Counted from the stretch's first letter, positions 43,887-54,605 are shown. The stretch: DNA of 64,000 nucleotides from Phaeodactylum tricornutum CCAP 1055/1 (GCF_000150955.2 NC_011680.1:599926-663925); one strand, 5' to 3'. The notes: generated by a model from the letters alone, not told the origin. Program-made: numbers and translations.

Positions 43887-45014
43887 ATGACAACGACAAA
43901 GCTCGATCCCGAAAACGTGTGGATCTACCACGAGCGTCAGGAAGCTTCGTTATGCGGGCAGCACGCGTTGAACAACCTTGCCCAGAAACCCGTGTTTACT
44001 GCTTATCAGCTGGCACAAATTGCCCATCAACTCGACGAGCTGGAACTCTCGTACATGGCGCAAAACGACGAGGGCGGGACCCGCTCCACCGATTACCAAC
44101 GCCGTTTGGCTGAAGGCAGCGGAAATGTGGACGCGCAAGGGAATTTTAGCATTCAGGTTTTGAAAGCAGCACTGCAGCAAGAGTACAATCTGCCGTTACC
44201 GCACTTATCGCAGGATGTGTTACAGCAACAAAAGTTAACGGCGCGTTCGGATATCACAGATTTTCAAGGATTTCTCTGCCACAAGTCGGATCACTGGTTT
44301 GCGATTCGGAAAGTTGGCGGTCGCTTTTGGAATCTCAATTCGACGTTAAAAGTTCCCGTCGTGGTTAGTCACTTCCAGCTCGCGACCGAAATGGAAACAT
44401 GGCGGGGACAGGGCTACACCATATTTTGCGTGCCCTCCGGCTTGCCCACGGAAGGACAGAAGCAAAAAATTGCAGGAGGGTTAAAGGCCGAGGTTCATCG
44501 CATGTCGGACCTCGTACGAGGAAAGCCAACGGAAAAGAATCCCTGGGATAGCTTGTCTGGACGCGGAATGCGCTTGGATGGTGGTGGCACCGGCAATGCT
44601 TTAAGTCGCAAGAACGAAGGAGGAAACCCGATCAGCAATGGAATGGTAGTGGACGAATTGACCGAAGAGGAGCAGCTGCAAATGGCCTTGCAAGCCAGCT
44701 TGGAACCTATTAGTGATGCGAATGTCCCTAACGCCGTGGCATCGGCAACACTACCCGTCCCGTCCGAGCCAGATACTTCGGCCGTCGGTGCCGTACGGAT
44801 TCAATTTCGCTTGCCGGACGGTTCGCGGCGTGTCCGAAGATTTCTGGATACAGATCCAATGGGAGTTGTTTTTTCTTACGTCAGGGAACAGTCAGATGGA
44901 CGTGCCATCGATCTTCGTTACGGTTTTCCTCCCAGAGATTTGGTCCTGGTACATGATCAAACAATTGCCGAAGCGAATCTTGCCAACGAAAGCATTCAAG
45001 GTCGATTTGTGTAG
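43887..45014 (+). CDS. Josephin-domain deubiquitinase with UIM and UBX (ataxin-3-like)
   Basis: Single exon of 375 residues from the ATG at 43887; the frame is open upstream but without ATG. Seen: the Josephin domain starts IYHERQEASLCGQHALNNL with the catalytic Cys (~23). DITDFQGFLCHKSDHWFAIRKV follows with the catalytic His (~131), then RFWNLNS with the third residue Asn. A ubiquitin-interacting motif, LTEEEQLQMALQASL, lies at ~256-270. The C-terminus (~300-372) is a UBX fold (VRIQFRLPDGSRRVRRFLDTD). Known: ataxin-3 trims ubiquitin chains and works with p97/CDC48; UBX domains bind p97 directly. Inferred: a p97-tethered deubiquitinase in protein quality control. Animal ataxin-3 lacks the UBX part and has a polyglutamine tail instead. 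Confidence 0.92.
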   Translation: MTTTKLDPENVWIYHERQEASLCGQHALNNLAQKPVFTAYQLAQIAHQLDELELSYMAQNDEGGTRSTDYQRRLAEGSGNVDAQGNFSIQVLKAALQQEYNLPLPHLSQDVLQQQKLTARSDITDFQGFLCHKSDHWFAIRKVGGRFWNLNSTLKVPVVVSHFQLATEMETWRGQGYTIFCVPSGLPTEGQKQKIAGGLKAEVHRMSDLVRGKPTEKNPWDSLSGRGMRLDGGGTGNALSRKNEGGNPISNGMVVDELTEEEQLQMALQASLEPISDANVPNAVASATLPVPSEPDTSAVGAVRIQFRLPDGSRRVRRFLDTDPMGVVFSYVREQSDGRAIDLRYGFPPRDLVLVHDQTIAEANLANESIQGRFV

Positions 45015-45112
45015 AAAGGCATGCACAAGTGGATGATTCGATATGGGCAGAATTTTTTTCAGTAATGCCTCTTGAGAGCTGATGTTAACTAATCAGGTTG
45101 CTAATACTAATT

Positions 45113-48100
45113 CTAATCAAACGAAATAGACTCTTCCACCGAAGCGGCATCGAATTCGTCACGCGAAAGCAATCGAGCTGTCGCATTCTTGCGAAAATTG
45201 GTAAAATCAAAGCCGCCCTTCCTGTCTGTAGAAGCACCTGCTGGATTGCTCTCTTTGTTACCAAAGCGAGCAAACGGATTACGTTTTATCAACGGAACAC
45301 TAGCCTTGCTGCTCGAGTCGTCGGTGGCTGTGGTATTGGCGGTCTTTGTTCCAGAGGCACCTGTCGTTTCAGCCGTGTTGTCAGATGTACTAGGCGCGTG
45401 ACCCATTCCTACGCCGGCGAATGGATTTTTGAAAGCGGACGTCGTTTGCTCGGCTGCCTCAAAAGCTCCGTTATCGATGGGAGCCGGAGCCTCGGGTGCA
45501 GGTGCTGAATCGTCCGGCGATCTAGTCCAATCCAAGGCTCTACCTACGCCTTTAAATGGGTTCTTAAAGGCCAGTTTCTTTTCATCCGCGATTGACTGTG
45601 AATCCGCTGGTTGCAACTCATTCGTGGCTTCGTTCGCATTTTCGGCTACTTGCTTGCTTTTGAAAAATTGCAGCCCTACGTTCTTCCGACCTTCTCGAGA
45701 GTCCCGTTCGTTGGCGAGTTTTTCGAATTGCTGGGCCCGACGCGTCATGGACACCAGTGACTTTTCCAGCAAGTTTTGCATTTTCCGTTGTGCCTTTTCG
45801 GCTGCTGAAGCATTGTGGAGCGTCTCCATTTGACCAAACAATGACATTTCCGAATTGTAGTCCACGAGAACCGCAGCAGCTTTCAGGTGACACGACGGAC
45901 CTTCGCGAACGAGCCACGAGTGCGCTGCGGCGAATCCTCCGTCCAAAACGGAAACAAAGGGAAAGCCCTTCTTGACAAAGAATAGAGCGCAAATGTCGGT
46001 ACGCGACTCGTCTTGCTGCATCAGCTCCTCGAGTTTGGGAGATAGCTTTTGTCCGTACAGTTTGGGTATGGCCGAAAAGCCTTCTCCCATAATGACAATG
46101 TGTACCGCGCCACGTAGCGATTCGAACGTTTCTTCGTTCAGTTGAATTCGTTCCGGATCTAGCATTGCTTCGGGGCTGAGACTCACAGCGGTCGGAAACC
46201 GGCCTTGCTCTAAAGCAGCTTCTTCGGCGCGACTGTCTACAAGATAAAACTTCAAATGCTTGCGACCTTCCGTTCGATTGCGGCGGAGTTCTCCGCGGTG
46301 AACTGCGGCTTCTTTACTCCAACAGAGATCGGATAAGACTTCGTCAGCCGTCACCAACACCGAAACTTTGTCGGCATGGCGACCGGCGGCGACTCCCGAA
46401 ACATCTTCCAAAGCAACTTGTGGCCGTCGGCCGAGTCCTTGGTTCATGGTTTGCATGAGAAGGTTGGCAGCAATCTTGTTCACCGGTTTGGGTTGTTTCG
46501 GTTTCAAGGCAGGGTTGAACGATTCACCGTACTTTTTCAATAACTTCCCGTCCAAAACATCCAGTCGACCCGCGTAAACTTTTAGAATCTGATCAATGTT
46601 GTCTTCCTTGTCCGGAGCGTGTTTGCGGTAGTAAGCCACCAAGCGGGCCCGTGTCAAGCGTGCCCGGGCTTCCTCCGCCTTGCGTTCCTGCGTTTCCAGA
46701 TGCGCGATTGCTTCCGCTTCCATCCGCGCCTTGATCGCGGCCTCGGCGCGTTCTTGTCGTCGACGAATTGACGCTTGGACGGTCTCGTCTTCGGCTCGAC
46801 GTAACGTTTGCAGGACAGATTCTGGCGTCGAGCGCTGCAAGCTGTGAACTCGCATGCGCCACTCATCCATCCAATCGTCCGTACTGCGCTTGTCTTCCAA
46901 CTGAAAGATTTTGTCCAAGGCGGCCAACAGCTCCTCGCCCGTCAGGAGCAAGAGTTGATCGGCCGCTTGTTCAAAGACGGCCACCGTCCAGAAAAAAGGA
47001 GTTGCCTGATGTTGCTGTGAAGCGTCCATCAAGATTCCGTCCCACAATTGCAAGATCCATCCCGTCGGCAAGATTGAAGCCACGTGTTCGCATTCTCCCG
47101 CCGCCAAACTGAGTGTCCAGGAAGGCGGAATCCGTCCGTGCCGGGTCAAATTTCGAGCCAGATGGGTGCTGGTCTCCCCGGCGTCCTGTTTTTGGCGAAC
47201 CGAGGCCGGGAGCTTGGGCCAGTGCCATCCGGGTGCGTACTGATCCAAATGATAGACCAGCAGTGGCAGGTGGTAACAGACCAGTAGGTAAAGTTCGGAG
47301 TGTAGAGAAAGCGCAGCCTCCCACCGCTCCGGCGGTTCCAGGGCGAGTACGGGTGTAAAGGCTGGCAGGAGCTGGGCCAGAACAACACTCGCGGCGGCCA
47401 CGGGCATGTTGGTGGATAGGATTACCGCCGCCACGGCGGGCACGAGTAAATCGGCTTCCGACGGCGCGGCGGTGCTGTTTTGTTGCCAATGATAGGCCAG
47501 GAGTTTGGTCAAATCGTCTTGACAGTCCAACACCTCGCGGTGCGTTTCGGTGGCGACGCGCAATGCCAAAGTGGGCAGTTCCGGCAAGGCTTGGAGCATC
47601 GTGTCGGGTGCGTTGGACGCGCCCGGTTCCGGCAATGGCCAGTGTTGGAAGGAATCGGCCAAACTGCTGGACTGTGTCTCGGCGAGCGATTTGCCACAGA
47701 CCATACGACAGTACAAGTCGGCGCGCAGATCGGCGTCGACGACCGGATGGGCAGTGGCGTACAAGTGACGTAATTGCCCAACGGTTGCTTGGGGACTTTC
47801 CAGGGCTTCCCGAAGCGTCGCAAAGACCGGTGGCAAGGCGACGACCGTTGGTTCCGCGGTCTTCACCGGAGTGACGGTCAAGGATGATTCGTTGGACGGG
47901 GTTTTAGACAACGAAGCGTCGATCGACGTCGGTGTTTCGGTCGTGGGGAGACCCGCCAGGATACTCGCGGCTGTGGGATCGCTTCCGCTGGCACTACTGG
48001 TGTTTTGGTTAATATTGAGTGTGTTGTTGTCATCGTCGGGGACCGCATTGACGTCGTCTTCGTCGAGCCAGTCGAGAATATTTTGGGTTTCCACGTCGTG

Positions 48101-48370
48101 GTCCCCCAAATCCCCATTTAGGCGTCCCAGGGCACCGGCGGTGGTTGCGTTGGTGGTCCCTTCCGTAGCACTCTCCAGGAGTGCAAGGAAGGAATCACTG
48201 GACGCTTTGCGCGGACGTTCGGTGTCCGTCGCCGTGTCGGCAGCGCCAATACCGGTCTCAACAATGTCGTGGGGGGACGCCAAGGGCACGTCGGACGAAT
48301 CGAAGGAAAAGAGATCCGCCATGTCATCGTCGTCATTGTCGTTCGTGTTCGAATCGAATTCCGTTGTCAT
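45113..48370 (-). CDS. TBC1D23-like protein: TBC domain plus rhodanese domain
   Basis: Single exon of 1085 residues from an ATG. Seen: an acidic N-terminus, a helical region with the TBC-like block (~300-510), including LSLAAGECEHVASILPTGW and ILQLWDGILMD, an Arg/Glu/Ala-rich coiled coil (~540-610), and a rhodanese-like domain (~700-830) with FYLVDSRAEE, GRFPTAVSLSPEAML and PFVSVLDGGFAAAHSWL. The C-terminus repeats the motif KNPF(K/A)GVG plus RNPFARFG. The classic TBC Arg/Gln finger residues and the rhodanese catalytic Cys are not obvious. Known: animal TBC1D23 has the same order, is catalytically inactive and bridges endosomal vesicles to golgins at the trans-Golgi. Inferred: a trafficking tether. 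The NPF motifs may bind EH-domain proteins. Confidence 0.78.
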   Translation of the reverse strand: MTTEFDSNTNDNDDDDMADLFSFDSSDVPLASPHDIVETGIGAADTATDTERPRKASSDSFLALLESATEGTTNATTAGALGRLNGDLGDHDVETQNILDWLDEDDVNAVPDDDNNTLNINQNTSSASGSDPTAASILAGLPTTETPTSIDASLSKTPSNESSLTVTPVKTAEPTVVALPPVFATLREALESPQATVGQLRHLYATAHPVVDADLRADLYCRMVCGKSLAETQSSSLADSFQHWPLPEPGASNAPDTMLQALPELPTLALRVATETHREVLDCQDDLTKLLAYHWQQNSTAAPSEADLLVPAVAAVILSTNMPVAAASVVLAQLLPAFTPVLALEPPERWEAALSLHSELYLLVCYHLPLLVYHLDQYAPGWHWPKLPASVRQKQDAGETSTHLARNLTRHGRIPPSWTLSLAAGECEHVASILPTGWILQLWDGILMDASQQHQATPFFWTVAVFEQAADQLLLLTGEELLAALDKIFQLEDKRSTDDWMDEWRMRVHSLQRSTPESVLQTLRRAEDETVQASIRRRQERAEAAIKARMEAEAIAHLETQERKAEEARARLTRARLVAYYRKHAPDKEDNIDQILKVYAGRLDVLDGKLLKKYGESFNPALKPKQPKPVNKIAANLLMQTMNQGLGRRPQVALEDVSGVAAGRHADKVSVLVTADEVLSDLCWSKEAAVHRGELRRNRTEGRKHLKFYLVDSRAEEAALEQGRFPTAVSLSPEAMLDPERIQLNEETFESLRGAVHIVIMGEGFSAIPKLYGQKLSPKLEELMQQDESRTDICALFFVKKGFPFVSVLDGGFAAAHSWLVREGPSCHLKAAAVLVDYNSEMSLFGQMETLHNASAAEKAQRKMQNLLEKSLVSMTRRAQQFEKLANERDSREGRKNVGLQFFKSKQVAENANEATNELQPADSQSIADEKKLAFKNPFKGVGRALDWTRSPDDSAPAPEAPAPIDNGAFEAAEQTTSAFKNPFAGVGMGHAPSTSDNTAETTGASGTKTANTTATDDSSSKASVPLIKRNPFARFGNKESNPAGASTDRKGGFDFTNFRKNATARLLSRDEFDAASVEESISFD

Positions 48371-49373
48371 TTTTTGGATATGAAAGTGTTGGCCAAAAAG
48401 TCGGTACCTCGGTCGGTCGGTCGGAAGAGGACTGCGGCTCCGTCAAAGTAGACGCAAGTTTACTGCCGGGAAGACTTTTCACGGACTGTGGGACGGTACG
48501 ACGCGATACGACAAGGGTGCTCTACCAAAGGCTTTTTTCTTTGTATCGCACACTACCGTACACGTCGACTCACGCTCCGCTCTTGGAGACCGAAAAAGCC
48601 TACACTAGCTCTTTCACTCGACAATTGTCTCGGTGTGTGTGTGAGAGAGAGTGTGTGTGTGTATGAGTAGTCTGTACTGTCCGCAATGCGGGGATGTCTG
48701 CACGGATCCGGAGTTCCCGAAAGTGGTCCGACGGGACGGAGTTTCCCAAACCAAAACCCCCCAAAACTCAACTGCCAAACTGGTAACAATGAGAATACGA
48801 AGAGTCACACTGACTGTGAATGTACCATAAATACCGGAATCCGTCGATTGTCGCGTGTGCTGCGGATTCGTGTCGTGCGTTTCCAGGCACGGTGGACGGT
48901 AGTGCACGGTAGAACCCTGTACTATATAGGGTGACTCGCGACAGATTCTACGTTCCAGCGTTGAGCAACAGAAATCGTACGCATCGATCGGCACTCACAG
49001 GGAAGGGACTTGGCACGTCCACGGCCCGAAGCAGACACAATCCTCCCGTCCATGGTACTCTTACGAACACTACGCACCCAACTAGATCCATCCATTTCTA
49101 GCGAGCGATGGATGGTCGAAGCGGACGGGCAAGCCCTCGTCAGCCCCAGGGGCGGGACCGTGGCGTGGTAGCGTCCATCACAAACAAACACCGGCGACGT
49201 CTGCACAACGGATCGTTGACAGTGACTGTTACGCCTTGCGCTTTGGTCACAGTGTCTAATTCACTGGAAACCAGTCGCGGGACTATTGTAGCAAACATCC
49301 AAGGAAAATCGGACTGTGACGAATTGCAAAGGCTCTAGCTAGTTACTCACAGTCTACTGTTACCGAGCGCCAT
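48371..49373. other. Intergenic with GT/GA microsatellite
   Basis: This is the upstream region of the TBC1D23-like gene and the 3' side of the cysteine-rich gene. It carries a (GT)n-(GA)n-(GT)n run near 48632-48665. A minus-strand open frame at 48922-49206 has no ATG-supported family similarity and is not called. Confidence 0.5.
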
Positions 49374-50754
49374 CTACATTTCTAGATAGCTATGGACCAA
49401 AAGTCCCAGCGCTGTCACAAAGGAAACCGAACGGACCACTCCGTTGGAAGCCGGGGATCCGAAGGAAATGGGAGCCGTCGCGGGAGTGTCAATGGGGGAA
49501 GTCTCGCCGACTGGAGCCGGAGTGGACACCGGAGTCGGGGTAACGGGCGCATCTGTCTCGGGACGGGGCGAGGGAGCGTCCGTCAACACCAATGGTGACG
49601 GAGGCAATGTTGCGTCTACCGCAGACACGAGCTCCGCTGCGTTGCAGCAAAAATCCACCACGTTCAGTCCCGTCAAGTAGTCCATCAACAAGGGCTCACA
49701 AAAGACAGTAACCGGAAACAGCACCTGAAGTTCCTGAAACGTCGTCGCAAGTTGCCCGCACGTGAGAGAATCTTCTTCGTTTAGGATCACGACAGCGGGG
49801 TCGTAGGTAGTGCTACCGGGACACATAATGCAAGGTTCCGGGGAGCCGGGGCATTGGCATTGATTTGCCAGGCCGGATTTGTACGCCCCACAACTATCCA
49901 CGCCAGACACAACATTGAGGTCACCACACGTGGTGCCACCGGACAGCGTCCCGGCAGGAAGATCCGGGTCTGGCACATCTTCGCCTCCAGGGCACAGCGG
50001 ACAAGTCACTTCGTTCACTGGCTGGCATCCACACACCACAGAACCGACGATTTGCTGACTAATGCAAATTTCTGATCCCTCGACGAGTTCAAAATACTCG
50101 CCCATGTCGTTACAGCGCACGTTTTCTTCGATATCAAAGACGGCAGACGGATCCGCGACTCCGCCGTTGGGGCAAGCAGAACACCAAGTATTACCGGTAG
50201 GTCTCTCGCAAGTACCGTCCGCTTGCTGCGAATGAAAAGAACCGTGAATGAAATTGGCTCAAAAGCGATACAAAGTATGATGTGAAAAGTCTGCTTACCG
50301 TGATGTTGAAGGTAAAAGACCCAAACTCTTGCGGAAAAAGTCCACGAACAAAGAAGTGATAGGTCGTCTGGGCCTCGACATTGATATTCAATTGGCTTAC
50401 GTCTACCCGAAAGATGCTAATGTCATCGTTCATTGCTGCACAAGATAATGCGTCGCAACCATCTACGTAGGCTGTGAGAATGGTATCGAAAAAAGGTTGG
50501 CTTGTGGACTCGACGGTGGCAGTGAGACAGCCATCGCTTTCGGCCGTGAATGTATACCAATTACCAGGAACAGGGCCGGTGGAAGCTATAGCACAGCTGT
50601 CGGTTCTCAAATGCGTGATCGGTGGCGCAATGGCGAGGTCGCCATCGAGAGTAGCCGGAAGTGACGTAATGGTAGTCGCCATGGCGCATTCCGTGTTTTG
50701 AGCCGCAACGTGCGCCGTCGAGGCCATCATGGCGAAACACAGGAAACGAAGCAT
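49374..50754 (-). CDS. Secreted cysteine-rich protein with GPI-like C-terminus (2 exons)
   Basis: Exons 50754-50299 and 50225-49374 encode 435 residues. The 73 bp phase-0 intron (GTAAGC...TTCGCAG) joins FNIT-QADGTCERP. Seen: an N-terminal signal peptide (LRFLCFAMMASTAHVAA); a domain of ~140 residues, beta-rich in look, that resembles bacterial pre-peptidase C-terminal-like modules (GNWYTFTAESDGCLTATVES, YHFFVRGLF); then a cysteine-rich part with many CP and CxxC pairs (CGCQPVNEVTCPLCPGG). A Pro/Thr/Ser-rich stalk (PVTPTPVSTPAPVG) and a terminal hydrophobic stretch follow, as in GPI-anchored proteins. No enzyme family is recognised. Inferred: a cell-surface or frustule-associated protein. Confidence 0.8.
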
Positions 50755-51230
50755 CGTACAAGGGGCTTACGTCGAATTTACCCTGGCAGGTTGTTACTTC
50801 GTGCTTGCTTTTATGTAATATGGATTGGACCGGCCTCCGAAGCATTCCCTTGCGAGTACGCAAAACATTCCAGGTGCGGAATCCCTCTATGTAATTTGAA
50901 TATAAAACTGTCAACGGTTTTGCTATGAAATGACTTGGCTAGGACATGTACCGCTGAAGTGTGACGCATCAATCATGGTAGTACGAACGTCTGGGGGTTA
51001 CAGGTGAACACTTATTAGACGACCTCGACGGTACATGATAAATGTGTGTCATCCGGTCCGACATTACTTACAGCAGGCCGTCCTCCTGCAAGAACGTACG
51101 GTGGCGATGTTGCCACCAGCTCCAGCCGAGTTGACAGTTGCGAACAGCATAAAGGGAATAGATTTTCCCGTAATAACGGTATCTTTATGTCCACTGATTG
51201 TACTGTTGAAAAGCTTGCTGAGGTTTTTCA
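50755..51230. other. Intergenic, edge of the repeat region
   Basis: This is the upstream flank of the cysteine-rich gene, passing into the transposon-rich block. Short open frames near 51035-51304 on both strands resemble nothing known to me. Base composition becomes AT-richer to the right. Confidence 0.4.
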
Positions 51231-52598
51231 GGGGCGTGCCGTGCCGCAAAGCCTTGAACGTGAGTCCTATTAATGTAAACAACGACCAATCATTAAGATT
51301 ATGATCGTATCCGGCTGGCGTTTTAAATATTTAAAGTCGTTTTCAAAATCCGACTCTAAATCAAAATCCGACTCTAAATTGGGGACGTTTTCAAAATCCG
51401 ACTCTAAATCGAAATCTGACTTACATGAACACTGAAAATCCTTACCAAGCGGAAGACTTTGTTTGTTTTCTTGCTGGGTGATTAGGGTGGCCGGTTCTGC
51501 AGATACATACCGGTAGGTGGCATGGTGACTCGACCACACTGATCCGTTAGGTTGCCCACAACCAGTTGCTGTGACATCATCGTTGATTGCCTATCAGTCT
51601 TTTGTACGTAAGAATATGGGCCGGGCCGGCTAGGAGACGGATCGCGCTTTGCTGCTTCCTAATTGGTCAATGGCGTCATCGGTGGGTTGAGACGAAGTGG
51701 ACCCATGAAGGAGATGACTCGAAAATCCTGTTTTTAAAAGTGGAGCAACTGGTACAATGTCGTCCCAGTTGTTGTTTTCTTTGCGTTTACAGTTAGATGC
51801 TTGTGAAGCTTGAAATGTCAAATTTAAAAGAACGAAGCGTTTTCAGCCTCTCTATTGTCCTCTGCCTGTTGCCCTTCAATTGGATCGAGAACTGCCTGCT
51901 CTTCGGAAAATACTTCACTACGTTTGCTGCCGTTGCGCTTCCAACGAGAAAGTCCGCGGCGGAACAGTGACAAGGACGCGTTCGAAGAGTCTCCAAATTG
52001 GCCTCGTCCAACGTAGAGCCACCTACGTTTTTTTTGTTTGGGACGACTTGCTTTCAACAGGCAAACTGGAGCCGGGGATCAACAGACGAGAAAAGCTCTT
52101 GTTCTGCTATATCAAGTCTGAGGAGGATATAGGCTGTGTGAATGAGCAGTCAATTCACGCTCCAGCTTGTGGATTTTGCGTGGCGGTATCAAAATGTAGA
52201 AAGACCTACAAGCAACCAAGACGAAGTCAACATGGACCAGAAATGAATATGATCAGAGAAAGGAAAACGGATCTATAAGTGTAGATCAGTCTGATGAAAA
52301 CCTGTGAGTGTAAGTTTCTCTCCAAAATTAGAGTCGGATTTGAAATCCCACCCTAAATACGACTCTATAATTAGTGTCGTTTTCAAAATCCGACTCTCAA
52401 TCAGAGTCGTTTTCAAAATCTGATTCTAAATTTAGAGTCGTTTTAGAAATCCGACTCTAATTTTATTAGCAAAAATGACTGTAACGGGCATCCAGAACGC
52501 CAGCTTGGTTGCTGACATTTTAAATGTTTAACGGAAACATTGAGAATGACCAAAAATTTTTTACTAGGGACTGACATTTTGCTTTTGCGGCACGCCCC
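51231..52598. mobile_element. Non-autonomous inverted-repeat element with AAAATCCGACTCTAAAT clusters
   Basis: The ends are inverted copies of GGGGCGTGCCGCAAA. The left one (51231-51253) holds an extra GTGCC. The right one runs 52581-52598 on the minus strand. The likeness continues imperfectly inward, with GCTGGCGTT shared by both sides. Each end then has a cluster of the 17-base motif AAAATCCGACTCTAAAT and variants: 51344-51420 on the left, 52325-52460 on the right, in both orientations. The interior (51590-52290) has weak open frames, such as a + strand one ending at 52278, with no recognised domain. No clear target duplication is seen. Known: long inverted ends with subterminal repeats are typical of DNA transposons. 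The family is unknown. Confidence 0.55.
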
Positions 52599-52599
52599 A

Positions 52600-53279
52600 G
52601 GAAAACGCTGTGTCAACAAAGTCTGGTAAACAAAGGTTGGGCGATATGACAAATGACCTGCAGTGTCACGGTATACACCAAGGCGACATGTCCCTACGAC
52701 AAGTGACACCTAACATGGGTAATGGAAGTGTGAATCAGAGTGGAGAGCATGGTGGAACCGTGGCATTTATGTTGGCCTGATTACACGACACAATGTATTC
52801 ATGCCGTGATCAAGGACATCCTTTAATGGAAGATGCAGGAGCAGGATACAAGAATGAGGATTAGGATACAGTCCCACAAATTTCAAGGCAAGTTAAAGGC
52901 AGGTTTGGATACTTGTTGAGTGATTCTATGTGGGATTTATACTTAGAAGGGATATACTCTATGTGGGAGTAAGATTATCTGGCACATGGTAAGAGGTCTT
53001 CTATCTGAATAGAAGGGCCAATTCTCATGAACTAGTGGTAGAATAATCTTCCTCTCATTGTTTAAGAAATTCAATGATCCAAATATTGCATTAGCATAGG
53101 TCCTCGTATCTGCTGTCTAACCCGTGGGGAGCGTTGTAAGCAAGCTCAGTTTTACAGTCCCTAAGTCCGCTTAGGTGTATTGCAGGTTGTTTGTAATAAC
53201 GCCCACTTGCGTTTACCAGGTATTGTCAACATCACATTATTCCTGTCTTTTGTACGTACATTGGTTGTACTACGTAACA
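52600..53279 (+). repeat. Interspersed repeat R, copy 1
   Basis: First of four related copies. Landmarks in order are TGGTAAACAAAGG-like start, CGACATGTCCC, CTAACATGGG, TCATTGTTT, ATAGGTCC, CTGTCTAACCCGTGGGGAG, TTAGGTGTATTGCAGGTTGTTTG and TACATTGGTTGTACTACG. The start of the copy, read in reverse, resembles its end around CCTGCA...GTTTACCA, suggesting terminal inverted repeats of ~60 bp. It has no intact coding frame. Confidence 0.65.
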
Positions 53280-53800
53280 TACAGACTGTAAAACTCAACT
53301 TGCTTACAACGCTTCCCACGGGTTAGACAGCGGATACAAAGACCTATGCTAATGCAATATTTGGATCAAAGAATTTCTAAAACAATGAGAGGAAGATCAT
53401 TCTACTACTAGTCCATCAGGCTTGAGAGGTCCAGTTTGCCGGACTCCATTACCATGTTCCAGATAATCTTACTCACATATGAGTCTTCTTCTTCTAAGTA
53501 TAAATTCCACACAGAGTCTTGCAGTGAGTAATTGTTCCTGCCTGATTACTTTCTCACAACTTGTGGGACTGGATCCTATCATTCACTTGTATAATCCTTT
53601 CCTGTATCCTCTTCAATGGCATTACCACTATTGTCCCGCAAATATATTGTGTTGTAAAATAAGGCCAACACAAATCCAACGGTTCCATTGCTATCCTTTA
53701 CATGGTTACCATTCACGTCATCATTGTACCTGTTGGGCAGCCATGTCGCGATGGTGTATACTGTAACACATTGTCAGGGCTCCAGAATAGGTGAACTTGT
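53280..53800 (-). repeat. Interspersed repeat R, copy 2 (inverted, lacks its 3' end)
   Basis: Reverse-oriented copy directly beside copy 1. GACTGTAAAACTCAACTTGC at 53287 mirrors the GCAAGCTCAGTTTTACAGTC of copy 1 at 53132-53151. The mirror match continues outward for about 500 bp to ATGTCGCGATGGTGTATAC near 53745-53762. Together with copy 1 it makes an imperfect palindrome of ~1.1 kb with a ~135 bp centre. Confidence 0.7.
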
Positions 53801-53939
53801 AGTAACCCAAGTGGAAAGTAGTTTTTGCCGCTCCCTCAACACAACAGTGAGTCAAGTTACCAAGAAGAGCGGCAATGTACAGCAATGCATACCAGGCTAC
53901 AAATCTTGGTAGAGCAGAATGAAGAAAACCGGTGTTTTG

Positions 53940-54605
53940 CACTTATTGTGATGGTAAACTTGCTGTCACAGTACACTACCTTGCGACGTGTCCCTCGGAT
54001 GTATGCCACTTAGTATGGAAAACGCAAGTGTGACCCAATCCAATGGGCGCGGCGTTTTCGTGTCACGTGTGGAGTTTGTGTCGGCCTTATTGCGCAAATC
54101 CCCCGTATTCGCGTTACATACGGAAGTCATTCGTATCCTGGAGTCATGAATACAGGATACATACAAACAGCAGTTAGAAAAAGATACAAAACCAGTCTCA
54201 CAAATCACATGACAAGTAAGGAGCAAGATTCATTACTCACCATGGGATTCTGTATGGGATTTATATTTACATGTTTATGCACATGTGGGAAGATTCAAGA
54301 TTAGCTATGTTTTTGGGTAAGACTGTTCACTGGATTGAACAGACTTTGCAAGATCAACTAGTTTATAGAATGTAATGTTCTTCTCATTGTTTTAGAAATT
54401 CTTTGATCCAAATATTGCGTAATAGCATAGGTCCTTGTATCCGCTGTCTAACCCGTGGGGAGTGTTGTCAGCAAGTGAGTTTAACAGTCCCTAGGTTTGC
54501 TTAGGTGTATTGCAGGTTGTTTGTCGTAACGCCCAACCTGTGTTTACCACGCACTGTCAAACAGTGTTACTGTCCTATGTACATACATTGGTTGTACTAT
54601 GTGAG
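53940..54605 (+). repeat. Interspersed repeat R, copy 3
   Basis: Shares the same landmarks in the same order: GACGTGTCCC, ATTGTTTTAGAAATTCTTTG, ATAGGTCCTTGTATCCGCTG, AACCCGTGGGGAG, TTAGGTGTATTGCAGG and ACATTGGTTGTACTATG. The sequence just left (53850-53990) can be read as a short cysteine-containing peptide (FCTYCDGKLAVTVHYLATC), possibly the decayed end of a transposase. Confidence 0.65.

Noticed and set aside
48922-49206. Minus-strand 94-residue frame upstream of the TBC1D23-like gene.
   Set aside because: No family resemblance, mixed composition and no good start context.
51344-51430. Repeats AAAATCCGACTCTAAAT as a CRISPR-like array.
   Set aside because: Irregular spacing, both orientations, variable units and a eukaryotic context; they belong to transposon ends.
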